Part shown: positions 33,216 through 47,000 of the stretch, piece after piece
Position numbering within the stretch: the stretch's first letter is position 1
Layout of the letters: every line of letters starts with the position of its first letter
Assembly (NCBI GenBank): GCA_963576475.1
Contig: OY754981.1
Location: 32,092,132-32,156,131, forward strand
Length of the DNA stretch: 64,000 nt
Direction: 5' to 3'
From: Molanna angustata
Taxonomy: Eukaryota > Arthropoda > Insecta > Trichoptera > Molannidae
Position numbers and translations under genes: made by a program
Notes under the pieces: model-generated
What the model was told of the DNA's origin: nothing
Database searches by the model: none
Seen by the model: only the letters and a program-made list of their open reading frames with translations

Positions 33216-33416
33216 AATGATGTATTTGTTTTTGCAAAAAAAAATTTAAATAAAAAAATAACATATAAATAAATAAATGAATGAATGAATAAATTAATAA
33301 ACACATAATTAAAAAAAATGTAAAGACGGAATAATAATAAGCGATTCTAGATAAAAATGGTTAAAAAATAAATTAAAACATACAAACCATTTTTATATAT
33401 TTGGATTAAATAATTA

Positions 33417-33446
33417 AACAGGCAGGACAACGTCTGCCGGGTTTTA
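33417..33446 (+). repeat. Hairpin resembling a Helitron 3' end
   Basis: GGCAGGACAACGTCTGCCGG folds with GGCAG/CTGCC arms. Similar GACAACGTCTGxCGGGT stems are common near the 3' ends of lepidopteran mobile elements. The terminal CTAG expected for a Helitron is not found next to it. Confidence 0.35.
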
Positions 33447-33552
33447 CTGGAATAATATATACAAAGCCGATAGGAATGGAACAAGAGCAATTTGGCACAT
33501 CCATGTAAACGACATCCTGAAAGAGAAATATTAGCATAACTGTCGGACGTGT

Positions 33553-33626
33553 ATGAGACGAAGCAAAAATGATGATGTATGTGTGTCAAAATAGAAAAAT
33601 GTGGCGTTCTGTTTTCTCTGCGAAAA
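33553..33626 (+). mobile_element. Ultra-short LINE 3' end
   Basis: GATGATGTATGTGTGTCAAA, then ATGTGGCGTTCTGTTTTCTC and TGCG match the end of the 16.7-kb LINE ORF up to VLSA, without the tail. Confidence 0.6.
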
Positions 33627-33739
33627 AATTGCACAATAGTACGCAGTAATTTTGTTAATTTTGCAAGGGCATTTATTACTTTTTTTCACAAAAATACCAC
33701 AACGCACTCTCTCGCGTATTAAAGGATGTACCAACACGA

Positions 33740-35095
33740 AGAGTGAGTGAAATGTATGAAAAAGTAATTAAATATTGATCAATCCAGGATTAACCTTTGA
33801 GTCATACAATGAACTTCAAATAAATTCCAGAAAATTTTACATTTCAAATTATTTATTTAAGTAGGTACTTCCTTCCTATAAAGATCTACATATGTAATGT
33901 TAATAACTATATCAAAGGTATGCTTCGAGAGCAGATTAATACCATTTGTGTATTATAGGTTTACGTCAGGGAATGTTATAAAGTGAATCGCGTAACAATA
34001 ATATTTTCATGGTATCGATCAACCGCATGCGTTCTTTAAGAGGGCTGTTTCCTCCTATATTTTCTAGTAAGTACCTACTTTGATTTAATCAACTGTCGTA
34101 TTTTAGTGTTTTTTTTAAATATATATGTACTGGTAAATCAAATATATATTATTTGTAATTTTTTGTACCAATATTGATTATCCTATTGAATAATGCATGG
34201 AGTTTTCATTGGTCCACTAATAAAGCAATGTAAATTGTCTGTTTTATAAATTGTGTAGACTGTATAACTCTCTATCGACCAATAAAAATATACATTGCAC
34301 ATATGTATGTATGTATTGACTGAAAACATATACCTAATATTAAAACCATCTATGAATTTACGTGTTAGTAAAGATATCACGTGCGTTAAAAAGGGTTTAT
34401 ACGTGATTTGAATTATGGAAAACATCAATATTTGTTGATTTAAGGAGCCATATACACCTAAACACCCCAAATACAAATCAAATTTCTCAAATGTATGTAA
34501 CAGCGTGTTTCTAAAAAAATACCATAATTATTGTCAACATTTCTCTAGTGAATGTTCGTCACAAAATTTAAAAATTCAGCATAAATTCTCCTATACTAAC
34601 TATTTAAAATATCCTTTTTTACAACAATTTTTTAAATTACTCAATAACTATGTGTCGTAGAGAAATAAATCTTGTATATACTTAAATAGTGCATAAAATC
34701 GAAGTTGATGACCGATATTTTTTTTACAATTCAAGTCAGGTTTGTTCTGAAATGGCAAAAAATCAACAAATTTGGGGTTTGCGATATTTTGAATCACATA
34801 TAAACCATTTACCCTTACTAACGCGTAATTCATTAGGCGGTTTTAATATATGATCATGTTTTCAGTCACTAGGTTATATGTCCTCTTAAGAACAAACCTG
34901 ACTCTCTCATTCATTCACTTTGATTTTATGCACTCTTTAAGCAAATAAAATATTTATTGCACTGCGGCATAAACCTAATATATGGAGTAATATTAAAAAA
35001 TGCTGTAAATAGGATATTTCAAAAATAGTTTTAGGGGAATGTGCATGAATTTTTGTATGAATTTTTTAAATCATGTAACGAAAATTATGAAAGTT
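33740..35095. other. No gene recognised
   Basis: AT-rich sequence with several short open frames that carry no motif. No dispersed repeat of this window could be recognised. Confidence 0.45.
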
Positions 35096-35099
35096 TTTT

Positions 35100-35795
35100 T
35101 TTAGTGACACAAAATGTGATCAAATAGCTTGACAAATATGAATACATAATAAACTTATTCCTAACCTCAAATGGCAACGGTGTTGTTAAAAGATTTCCCT
35201 TGACCAATTTCTATTCAATTTATAAATCAACTCACTCACGCGAGTCGCTTTTATCATTAAGGTATAATTAAAACTAACTGAAAATTATACGAGATGTAAT
35301 AAAATACGACAGCGAAATAATAGTATGATGTGTACCTACCTACGTAAATCTCCATTCCCGTTAATTTTTTGGATAGGTTTAGTTAGTCTTAAATGTGAGA
35401 TATGTGAGTGAAAGAGATAGCATGTCTGTGTGTGTATATAATGTTTGAATGGGCACGCGACGCGTCATTCATCGTTCGCCGTTGATAGTACTACCTCCGT
35501 ATAATCGTATATATAGATTGACCTTGAATTGTATATATTGTAAATAAAGTGTAAAAGAGGATACATCTTTTACTTACTAATAATCAGAGTTCCACCCCAA
35601 CAATAAGTAGTGTACAAGGACACTATATTTAATGATAATAGCGACTCGCGTGAGCTTGTTCCTTTATAAATTGAATGGAAATTGGTTGCAGGAATAATTT
35701 TATCAACATCTTTACCATTTGAGGTTAAGAAAAAGTTTATTTTGTATTCGCTTTTGACTACATTTTTTAAATGAATTAGTTTTCTCGACATTTTA
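35100..35795. mobile_element. Inverted pair flanking an LTR-like block
   Basis: The left arm (about 35125-35265) and right arm (about 35628-35780) are inverted relatives: AACCTCAAATGG, CAATTTCTATTCAATTTATA and CACGCGAGTCGC occur in both orientations. The middle (about 35330-35605) looks like a retroviral-type LTR: GTATATAATG promoter-like motif, GGGCACGCGACGCGTCATTC, AATAAAG polyadenylation-like signal and a CCCCAACA end. No primer binding site, protease or integrase is visible, so a solo LTR is only a candidate reading. Confidence 0.4.
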
Positions 35796-36480
35796 TTTTA
35801 GTAATTGTATGATACTTACTATTTTTAATCTACATAATATTTTTTGTGTTGAAAATTATCGCGTTTAATGTCAACTCATTGATGCCTCATCCGACACTGG
35901 TAAAATGACATGTGTGTTTTCTAAGGTCTAGTCGTAATGGTTCCCCCCCCCCCCCCCCCTTTGTCTCTCATAAAAGGTGAAGTTGGAACGGACTAAGCAT
36001 TGGGGATATCATTAGATCTTGGCTGTACGAAACATTGTGTAAAGGATTTTCCTTCTTTCTAATGTAGAATGTAAATTTTATATGTAAAAGATATGGTTTG
36101 TGTATAGCATTGCGCCCCCCTGCTCGCAGACTGGAATGAAATCTTTATTATTTTATTTATTTAAATCTCTAGTACAAAGTACATAATTATGTACATATTC
36201 CATACTATTCAAATTTCTATAAATATAACTGTAACCACATATTACATTTTGAGCACCACTGATACAATTTCCATACATAATATTCATGACTCATAAACCT
36301 CTGACCTTCACGTTATATAATTTTATATTCATTCATACATAAATCTAATTTACTTTTTTTACATTTCCAAAACGTTAACAATTACATATGACAATTTTGT
36401 CATAACATTAATTAACATATTTGGTGAAAGATTTAGTTACTTCTGTGTTTTGTAAAATAATTCAGCATAACAGAATTAAA
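35796..36480. other. No gene; includes C17 homopolymer
   Basis: A run of 17 C lies at 35943-35959. The rest is AT-rich and unassigned. Confidence 0.6.
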
Positions 36481-36483
36481 CTT

Positions 36484-36905
36484 TTGATTTAGGGATTTAA
36501 GTACCTACCTACTTGATCGTCTTAAGATTTAGGCATTTAAGTAGGTACCTACTTGTTCGTCTTAAGATTTAGGCATTTAAATACCTAAATGTTCGTCTTA
36601 AGATTTAGGTATTTAAGTAGGTACCTAGTTGCTCGTCTTAAGATTTAGGTATTTAAGTAGGTACCTACTTGTTCGTCTTTAGATTTTGATAGGTATTTAA
36701 GTACCTACTTGTTCGTCTTTAGATTTTGATAGGTATTTAAGTACCTACTTGTTCGTCTTTAGATTTTGATAGGTATTTCAGTATTAACTTGTTCGTCTTT
36801 AGATTAAGGTGTTTAATTACCCATCTACTTGTTCGTCTTTAGATTTGAGTATTAAAGTATTATCTTGTTCGTCTATATATTTAGGTAAGTACCTAATTGT
36901 TCGTA
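36484..36905. repeat. 40-bp minisatellite, about ten units
   Basis: The unit GTACCTACTTGTTCGTCTT plus AGATTTAGGTATTTAAGTAG recurs every 40 bp (AGATTT at 36525, 36565, 36641, 36681, 36721, 36761 and so on), with one 36-bp unit. Units drift from TTTAGGCA to TTTTGATAGG types along the array. Confidence 0.9.
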
Positions 36906-36969
36906 TATCAACAATACCTTCACATATTTTATATATTGGAAAGTAAACTGATTTTGATTCCCAGCAGAG

Positions 36970-37025
36970 GCGAAATCTTACTTAGAGTTTATTGGAAGAA
37001 ATTGACATTCGGCAATAAACCGACT
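36970..37025 (+). mobile_element. LINE 3'-UTR stem-loop motif M, diverged
   Basis: GAGTTTATTGGAAGAAATTG, then ACATTCGGCAATAAACC fits the motif seen at 2543, 27285, 28262 and 63285. GTTTATTG and CAATAAAC form an 8-bp stem. Confidence 0.55.
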
Positions 37026-37439
37026 ACTTACATATGGCGTAAGGAAGTTTTTTTTTATATAATTGTTATATTAATAATGAACCTATTAATATAACAATTA
37101 TAATATTATCAATAACGAATATTATCAGTAAGGGTTGAATATTGGTTGAAGAAGGATGAAGGAAGGAAGGACACTCTGCAATTATTTCAACAACCACAAC
37201 AAGTACCTAACGGTTGCTTTAAAAACCAGACGAATAAAATAGCTCCATAATTCGTGAATGAACAAAATAAATATAATTATATAGGTATTTATGATACTTT
37301 TTTTTAATTTGTTTATTTAAGATTTCTCTTATTACAATATTACCTACCTACAGAAAATGTGATATTAACTACTATAATTTTTTGATCAAAAATATTGGAA
37401 ATTTCAATGTGTTTTCGTTAACACAGTGGAAGTTAATAA
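37026..37439. other. No gene recognised
   Basis: AT-rich. An inverted pair TATATAATTGTTATATTAATA/TATTAATATAACAATTATA lies at about 37055-37103. Confidence 0.5.
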
Positions 37440-37506
37440 TTATAAAGTAAATATTAAATTTATTTATAGAAATATAACACCGTTTTAATCCACAATGAGT
37501 ACAATC
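37440..37506 (+). repeat. Inverse partner of 57228-57296
   Basis: TAAAGTAAATATTAAATTTA, then CGTTTTAATCCACAATGAGT and ACAATC are the inverse of the sequence just outside the 57-kb hammerhead foldback. It probably is a fragment of the same element without the ribozyme part. Confidence 0.6.
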
Positions 37507-37564
37507 TTAGTTATACATATCACTTAGCTGTAAAGATCTTAGGGTTTGTAATTTACAGATATAT

Positions 37565-38080
37565 GTGTATAGTATTCGCTTGTTATACATATCACTTGTG
37601 AGGAGCATTTTAGAATATAATTCAATAATTTGGTCACCTTATTATAATAATCAAATTCAACTAATCGAAAAAGTACAACGAAAATTTCTTAGGTATATAA
37701 ATTTTAAATTGAATATACCCAGAGAACAAATGGATTACAATATCATTGTGCATTGGACTGATTTAACTAAGTTATCTGACCGTAGAATAATTTTTGATTT
37801 AATTACTCTACACAAAATGGTACATTCAAGTTTTGACAACCCTGCTCTTATTGAACAAATTGTATATCATGCGCCAGTACGTTCTAACAGGCAAACGGTA
37901 CATTTTTACTATTCTAACGCACGTACACTACAACAATATTATTCGCCAATAGCAAGGCTTCATTATTTGGGCAATGCATACTCTAGTCTAGGCGATATTT
38001 ATTACTTGTCATTGTCAAAATATAAAAACGTATTGCATCAATATTTCTTGAAGCAAAATGTCAATTTTATTTTGTTATAA
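37565..38080 (+). pseudogene. LINE ORF C-terminal fragment (5'-truncated)
   Basis: A 171-codon frame starts at the thumb region: LLYISLVRSILEYNSIIWSP, then QIQLIEKVQRKFLRYINFKL and VYHAPVRSNRQTVHFYY, ending in TAA at 38080. It parallels the C-terminus of the 8-9.8 kb LINE (HLEYCSQIWNP, LERVQKRFLKFLNF, NFHAPLRNGRLNYLFYVP) but is a different family. The catalytic RT motifs are missing. Repeat Y copy c starts only about 30 bp after the stop, and the expected 3' UTR may lie beyond it at 56673. Confidence 0.8.
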
Positions 38081-38242
38081 TGTGTTATTATTGTTTTATT
38101 TACTTTTTTACTCTCCACACTATGGAATAGGGGAGAGTCATGATTTCGCAAAATTTAAGCGTATTTTTTTTACATCAATTTCTCAATGGGTATCATGTAG
38201 AGAATGCACACTATGAGTTTCGTCGTGATGTGTTTGTGTGTA

Positions 38243-38282
38243 TGGCGTATACGCTGTACGCCGTACGCCGTACGCCGTAGCA
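38243..38282. repeat. 8-bp GTACGCCG minisatellite inside Y
   Basis: Three to four units of GTACGCCG follow GTATACGCT. Copy d has a related set in inverse orientation at 18829-18870. Short internal tandem repeats near the 5' end are a usual feature of Helentron-associated elements. Confidence 0.6.
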
Positions 38283-38289
38283 TTTATCT

Positions 38290-38545
38290 TTTTTGTGTCC
38301 TCTCTACAGCCCAAACTATAAGTCTGATCGACTTCATATTAACATCATATGTGTAAAGTGCAAAGACCTAGAGCTGATTAGTTTTCCATAGACAACTTTT
38401 GATTTCTTCTCTATGAATTCATCATTTACGTTGTTTTTTTTTTGTGTCCTCTCTGCAGCCCAAACTATAAGTCCGATCGACTTCATATTGATATCACATG
38501 TGTTAAGTCCATAAACTTAGAGCTGATTAGTTTTCCATAGACAAC
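38290..38545 (+). repeat. Direct duplication, about 145-bp period
   Basis: TTTTTTGTGTCCTCTCTACA, then CCCAAACTATAAGTCTGATC, GACTTCATATT and GAGCTGATTAGTTTTCCATA occurs twice (about 38288-38398 and 38433-38545). The second half of the unit (GCTGATTAGTTTTCCAT) is the start of the 313-bp monomer, so this is probably the transition into the array. Confidence 0.75.
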
Positions 38546-41013
38546 GGTTCATTTTTTCCCAATGTTTCTTTATGATTTCATCTATTAAAACTGAAAAAAT
38601 GCTCTCACGACCTGGAAATTAGAGATATTTTAATTTGGTTTCAACTATTTATACAACACCAAGAATCTTCATAAAATTGTATTCAAAGTTGGTCAATGTT
38701 AAAAGAAAAATATTCAACGGTTTCAAAAATTATATTTTATTTAATGGATATTTGTATGAAACTTATATGTAACAAGAGAATTTTTTTATATTTGGCAATG
38801 TTCAGTTCATTGATTTCATATTGATATAAGAATATTAATAGCTTGAACTTAGAACTGATTAGCTTTTCATAGATATCATAAAATTTCTTCATATGATATC
38901 ACGTGTCAACATTGTCAAAATGCTCTAACGCTCTTTGAAACAAAATTTATCTGCTTTTTTTAAAATAATTCATACAACATAAGCAGTCTTCACTATACTG
39001 CATTAATAGTTTGTCTATCTTAACATAAAAATATACTATCGGAAGAAAATTTATATTCCTGTTAGTAACATTTAGTATGAATAAAAATGTAATTAGATAA
39101 ATTTCTATTTATGGAAACGTTCAGTAATTTGATTTCATGTTATAATGTAAAGAGCTTGAACATAGAACTGATTAGCTTTCCATAAATAACAAAAAAAATC
39201 TTCATATGATATCACCTGTCAAAATTTGGAAAATGCTCTCGCGTTCTTTAGAACAAAATTTATCTGCTTTTTTTTAAATATTTCATACAACATAAGCATT
39301 CTTCCCTATACTCCATTAATAGTTTGTCTATCTTAACATAAAAATATACTATCGGAAGAAAATTTATATTCCTGATAGTAACATTTAGTATGAATAAAAA
39401 TGTAATTAGATAAATTTCTATGTATGGAAAAGTTCAGTAATTTGATTTCATGTTATAATGTTAAGAGCTTGAACATAGAACTGATTAGCTTTCCATAAAT
39501 AACAAAAAAAATCTTCATATGATATCACCTGTCAAAATTTGGAAAATGCTCTCGCGTTCTTTAGAACAAAATTTATCTGCTTTTTTTAAAATATTTCATA
39601 CAACATAAGCATTCTTCACTATACTGCATTAATAGTTTGTTTATCTTAACATAAAAATATACTATCGGAAGAAAATTTATATTCCTGATAGTAACATTTA
39701 GTATGAATAAAAATGTAATTAGATAAATTTCTATGTATGGAAACGTTCAGTAATTTGATTTCATGTTATAATGTAAAGAACTTGAATATAGAACTGATTA
39801 GCTTTCCATAAATCAAAAAAAAATCTTCATATAATATCACGTGTCAAAATTTTGAAAATGCCTTCGCGTTCTTTAAAACAAAATTTATCTGCTTTTTTTA
39901 AAATATTTCATACAACATAAGCATTCTTCACTATACTGCATTAATAGTTTGTTTATCTTAACATAAAAATATACTATCGGAAGAAAATTTATATTCCTGA
40001 TAGTAACATTCAGTATGAATAAAAATGTAATAAGATAAATTTCTATGTATGGAAAAGTTCAGTAATTTGATTTCATGTTATAATGTAAAGAGCTTGAACA
40101 TAGAACTGATTAGCTTTCCATAAATAACAAAAAAAATCTTCATATGATATCACCTGTCAAAATTTGGAAAATGCTCTCGCGTTCTTTAGAACAAAATTTA
40201 TCTTCTTTTTTTTAAATATTTCATACAACATAAGCATTCTTCACTATACTGCATTAATAGTTTGTTTATCTTAACATAAAAATATACTATCGGAAGAAAA
40301 TTTATATTCCTGATAGTAACGTTTAGTATGAATAAAAATGTAATTAGATAAATTTCTATGTATGGAAAAGTTCAGTAATTTGATTTCATGTTATAATGTA
40401 AAAAGCTTGAACATAGAACTGATTAGCTTTCCATAAACAACAAAAAAAATCTTCATATGATATCACCTGTCAAAATTTGGAAAATGCTCTCGCGTTCTTT
40501 AGAACAAAATTTATCTGCTTTTTTTAAAATATTTCATACAACATAAGCATTCTTCACTATACTGCATTAATAGTTTGTTTATCTTAACATAAAAATATAC
40601 TATCGGAAGAAAATTTACATTCCTGATAGTAACATTTAGTATGAATAAAAATGTAATTAGATAAATTTCTATGTATGGAAAAGTTCAGTAATTTGATTTC
40701 ATGTTATAATGTAAAGAGCTTGAACATAGAACTGAATAGCTTTCCATAAATAACAAAAAAAATCTTCATATGATATCACCTGTCAAAATTTGGAAAATGC
40801 TCTCGCGTTATTTAGAACAAAATTTATCTGCTTTTTTTAAAATATTTCATACAACATAAGCATTCTTCCCTATACTGCATTAATAGTTTGTCTATCTTAA
40901 CATAAAAATATACTATCGGAAGAAAATTTATATTCCTGATAGTAACATTTAGTATGAATAAAAATGTAATTAGATAAATTTCTATGTATGGAAACGTTCA
41001 GTAATTTGATTTC

Positions 41014-44000
41014 ATGTTATTATGTAAAGAGCTTGAACATAGAACTGATTAGCTTTCCATAAATAACAAAAAAATTCTTCATATGATATCACCTGTCAAA
41101 ATTTGGAAAATACTCTTGCGTTCTTTAAAACAAAATTTATGTGCTTTTTTTAAAAATATTTCATACATCATAAGCATTCTTCACTATACTGCATTAATAG
41201 TTTGTCTATCTTAACATAAAAATATACTATCGGAAGAAAATTTATATTCCTGATAGTAACATTTAGTATGAATAAAAATGTAATTAGATAAATTTCTATG
41301 TATGGAAACGTTCAGTAATTTGATTTCATGTTATAATGTAAAGAGCTTGAACATAGAACTGATTAGCTTTCCATAAATAACAAAAAAATCTTCATATGAT
41401 ATCACGTGTCAAAATTTTGAAAATGCTCTCGCGTTCTTTAAATCAAAATTTATCTGCTTTTTTAAAAATATTTCATACAACATAAGCATTCTTCACTATA
41501 CTGCATTAATAGTTTGTCTATCTTAACATAAAAATATACTATCGGAAGAAAATTTATATTCCTGATAGTAACATTTAGTATGAATAAAAATGTAATTAGA
41601 TAAATTTCTATGTATGGAAACGTTCAGTAATTTGATTTCATGTTATAATGTAAAGAGCTTGAACATAGAACTGATTAGCTTTCCATAAATAACAAAAAAA
41701 TCTTCATATGATATCACGTGTCAAAATTTTGAAAATGCTCTCGCGTTCTTTAAATCAAAATTTATCTGCTTTTTTTAAAATATTTCATACAACATAAGCA
41801 TTCTTCACTATACTGCATTAATAGTTTGTTTATCTTAACATAAAAATATACTATCGGAAGAAAATTTATATTCCTGGTAGTAACATTTAGTATGAATAAA
41901 AATGTAATTAGATAAATTTCTATGTATGGAAAAGTTCAGTAATTTGATTTCATGTTATAATGTAAAGAGCTTGAACATAGAACTGATTAGCTTTCCATAA
42001 ATAACAAAAAAATTCTTCATATGATATCACCTGTCAAAATTTGGAAAATACTCTTGCGTTCTTTAAAACAAAATTTATGTGCTTTTTTTAAAAATATTTC
42101 ATACAACATAAGCATTCTTCACTATACTGCATTAATAGTTTGTCTATCTTAACATAAAAATATACTATCGGAAGAAAATTTATATTCCTGATAGTAACAT
42201 TTAGTATGAATAAAAATGAAATTAGATAAATTTCTATGTATGGAAACGTTCAGTAATTTGATTTCATGTTATAATGTAAAGAGCTTGAACATAGAACTGA
42301 TTAGCTTTCCATAAATAACAAAAAAATTCTTCATATGATATCACCTGTCAAAATTTGGAAAATACTCTTGCGTTCTTTAAAACAAAATTTATGTGCTTTT
42401 TTTAAAAATATTTCATACAACATAAGCATTCTTCACTATACTGCATTAATAGTTTGTCTATCTTAACATAAAAATATACTATCGGAAGAAAATTTATATT
42501 CCTGATAGTAACATTTAGTATGAATAAAAATGAAATTAGATAAATTTCTATGTATGGAAACGTTCAGTAATTTGATTTCATGTTATAATGTAAAGAGCTT
42601 GAACATAGAACTGATTAGCTTTCCATAAATAACAAAAAAATCTTCATATGATATCACGTGTCAAAATTTTGAAAATGCTCTCGCGTTCTTTAAATCAAAA
42701 TTTATCTGCTTTTTTTAAAAATATTTCATACAACATAAGCATTCTTCACTATACTGCATTAATAGTTTGTCTATCTTAACATAAAAATATACTATCGGAA
42801 GAAAATTTATATTCCTGATAGTAACATTTAGTATGAATAAAAATGAAATTAGATAAATTTCTATGTATGGAAAAGTTCAGTAATTTGATTTCATGTTATA
42901 ATGTAAAGAGCTTGAATTTTTTTGTTAATTAGATAAATAACAAAAAAATTCTTCATATGATATCACCTGTCAAAATTTGGAAAATACTCTTGCGTTCTTT
43001 AAAACAAAATTTATGTGCTTTTTTTAAAAATATTTCATACAACATAAGCATTCTTCACTATACTGCATTAATAGTTTGTCTATCTTAACATAAAAATATA
43101 CTATCGGAAGAAAATTTATATTCCTGATAGTAACATTTAGTATGAATAAAAATGAAATTAGATAAATTTCTATGTATGGAAACGTTCAGTAATTTGATTT
43201 CATGTTATAATGTAAAGAGCTTGAACATAGAACTGATTAGCTTTCCATAAATAACAAAAAAATCTTCATATGATATCACGTGTCAAAATTTTGAAAATGC
43301 TCTCGCCTTCTTTAAATCAAAATTTATCTGCTTTTTTTAAAATATTTCATACAACATAAGCATTCTTCACTATACTGCATTAATAGTTTGTTTATCTTAA
43401 CATAAAAATATACTATCGGAATAAAATTTATATTCCTGGTAGTAACATTTAGTATGAATAAAAATGTAATTAGATAAATTTCTATGTATGGAAAAGTTCA
43501 GTAATTTGATTTCATGTTATAATGTAAAGAGCTTGAACATAGAACTGATTAGCTTTCCATAAATAACAAAAAAATTCTTCATATGATATCACCTGTCAAA
43601 ATTTGGAAAATACTCTTGCGTTCTTTAAAACAAAATTTATGTGCTTTTTTTAAAAATATTTCATACAACATAAGCATTCTTCACTATACTGCATTAATAG
43701 TTTGTTTATCTTAACATAAAAATATACTATCGGAAGAAAATTTACATTCCTGATAGTAACATATAGTATGAATAAAAATGTAATTAGATAAATTTCTATG
43801 TATGGAAAAGTTCAGTAATTTGATTTCATGTTATAATGTAAAGAGCTTGAACATAGAACTGAATAGCTTTCCATAAATAACAAAAAAAATCTTCATATGA
43901 TATCACCTGTCAAAATTTGGAAAATGCTCTCGCGTTATTTAGAACAAAATTTATCTGCTTTTTTTAAAATATTTCATACAACATAAGCATTCTTCCCTAT

Positions 44001-47000
44001 ACTGCATTAATAGTTTGTCTATCTTAACATAAAAATATACTATCGGAAGAAAATTTATATTCCTGATAGTAACATTTAGTATGAATAAAAATGTAATTAG
44101 ATAAATTTCTATGTATGGAAACGTTCAGTAATTTGATTTCATGTTATTATGTAAAGAGCTTGAACATAGAACTGATTAGCTTTCCATAAATAACAAAAAA
44201 ATTCTTCATATAATATCACGTGTCAAAATTTTGAAAATGCTCTCGCGTTCTTTAAAACAAAATTTATCTGCTTTTTTTTAAATATTTCATACAACATAAG
44301 CATTCTTCACTATACTGCATTAATAGTTTGTTTATCTTAACATAAAAATATACTATCGGAAGAAAATTTATATTCCTGATAGTAACATTTAGTATGAATA
44401 AAAATGTAATTAGATAAATTTCTATGTATGGAAACGTTCAGTAATTTGATTTCATGTTATAATGTAAAGAGCTTGAACATAGAACTGATTAGCTTTCCAT
44501 AAATAACAAAAAAATCTTCATATGATATCACGTGTCAAAATTTTGAAAATGCTCTCGCGTTCTTTAAATCAAAATTTATCTGCTTTTTTAAAAATATTTC
44601 ATACAACATAAGCATTCTTCACTATACTGCATTAATAGTTTGTCTATCTTAACATAAAAATATACTATCGGAAGAAAATTTATATTCCTGATAGTAACAT
44701 TTAGTATGAATAAAAATGTAATTAGATAAATTTCTATGTATGGAAACGTTCAGTAATTTGATTTCATGTTATAATGTAAAGAGCTTGAACATAGAACTGA
44801 TTAGCTTTCCATAAATAACAAAAAAATCTTCATATGATATCACGTGTCAAAATTTTGAAAATGCTCTCGCGTTCTTTAAATCAAAATTTATCTGCTTTTT
44901 TTAAAATATTTCATACAACATAAGCATTCTTCACTATACTGCATTAATAGTTTGTTTATCTTAACATAAAAATATACTATCGGAAGAAAATTTATATTCC
45001 TGGTAGTAACATTTAGTATGAATAAAAATGTAATTAGATAAATTTCTATGTATGGAAAAGTTCAGTAATTTGATTTCATGTTATAATGTAAAGAGCTTGA
45101 ACATAGAACTGATTAGCTTTCCATAAATAACAAAAAAATTCTTCATATGATATCACCTGTCAAAATTTGGAAAATACTCTTGCGTTCTTTAAAACAAAAT
45201 TTATGTGCTTTTTTTAAAAATATTTCATACAACATAAGCATTCTTCACTATACTGCATTAATAGGTTTGTCTATCTTAACATAAAAATATACTATCGGAA
45301 GAAAATTTATATTCCTGATAGTAACATTTAGTATGAATAAAAATGAAATTAGATAAATTTCTATGTATGGAAACGTTCAGTAATTTGATTTCATGTTATA
45401 ATGTTAAGAGCTTGAACATAGAACTGATTAGCTTTCCATAAATAACAAAAAAATTCTTCATATGATATCACCTGTCAAAATTTGGAAAATACTCTTGCGT
45501 TCTTTAAAACAAAATTTATGTGCTTTTTTTAAAAATATTTCATACAACATAAGCATTCTTCACTATACTGCATTAATAGTTTGTCTATCTTAACATAAAA
45601 ATATACTATCGGAAGAAAATTTATATTCCTGATAGTAACATTTAGTATGAATAAAAATGAAATTAGATAAATTTCTATGTATGGAAACGTTCAGTAATTT
45701 GATTTCATGTTATAATGTAAAGAGCTTGAACATAGAACTGATTAGCTTTCCATAAATAACAAAAAAATCTTCATATGATATCACGTGTCAAAATTTTGAA
45801 AATGCTCTCGCGTTCTTTAAATCAAAATTTATCTGCTTTTTTTAAAAATATTTCATACAACATAAGCATTCTTCACTATACTGCATTAATAGTTTGTCTA
45901 TCTTAACATAAAAATATACTATCGGAAGAAAATTTATATTCCTGATAGTAACATTTAGTATGAATAAAAATGAAATTAGATAAATTTCTATGTATGGAAA
46001 AGTTCAGTAATTTGATTTCATGTTATAATGTAAAGAGCTTGAACATAGAACTGATTAGCTTTCCATAAATAACAAAAAAATTCTTCATATGATATCACCT
46101 GTCAAAATTTGGAAAATACTCTTGCGTTCTTTAAAACAAAATTAATGTGCTTTTTTTAAAAATATTTCATACAACATAAGCATTCTTCACTATACTGCAT
46201 TAATAGTTTGTTTATCTTAACATAAAAATATACTATCGGAAGAAAATTTACATTCCTGATAGTAACATTTAGTATGAATAAAAATGTAATTAGATAAATT
46301 TCTATGTATGGAAAAGTTCAGTAATTTGATTTCATGTTATAATGTAAAGAGCTTGAACATAGAACTGAATAGCTTTCCATAAATAACAAAAAAAATCTTC
46401 ATATGATATCACCTGTCAAAATTTGGAAAATGCTCTCGCGTTATTTAGAACAAAATTTATCTGCTTTTTTTAAAATATTTCATACAACATAAGCATTCTT
46501 CCCTATACTGCATTAATAGTTTGTCTATCTTAACATAAAAATATACTATCGGAAGAAAATTTATATTCCTGATAGTAACATTTAGTATGAATAAAAATGT
46601 AATTAGATAAATTTCTATGTATGGAAACGTTCAGTAATTTGATTTCATGTTATTATGTAAAGAGCTTGAACATAGAACTGATTAGCTTTCCATAAATAAC
46701 AAAAAAATTCTTCATATAATATCACGTGTCAAAATTTTGAAAATGCTCTCGCGTTCTTTAAAACAAAATTTATCTGCTTTTTTTTAAATATTTCATACAA
46801 CATAAGCATTCTTCACTATACTGCATTAATAGTTTGTTTATCTTAACATAAAAATATACTATCGGAAGAAAATTTATATTCCTGATAGTAACATTTAGTA
46901 TGAATAAAAATGTAATTAGATAAATTTCTATGTATGGAAACGTTCAGTAATTTGATTTCATGTTATAATGTAAAGAGCTTGAACATAGAACTGATTAGCT

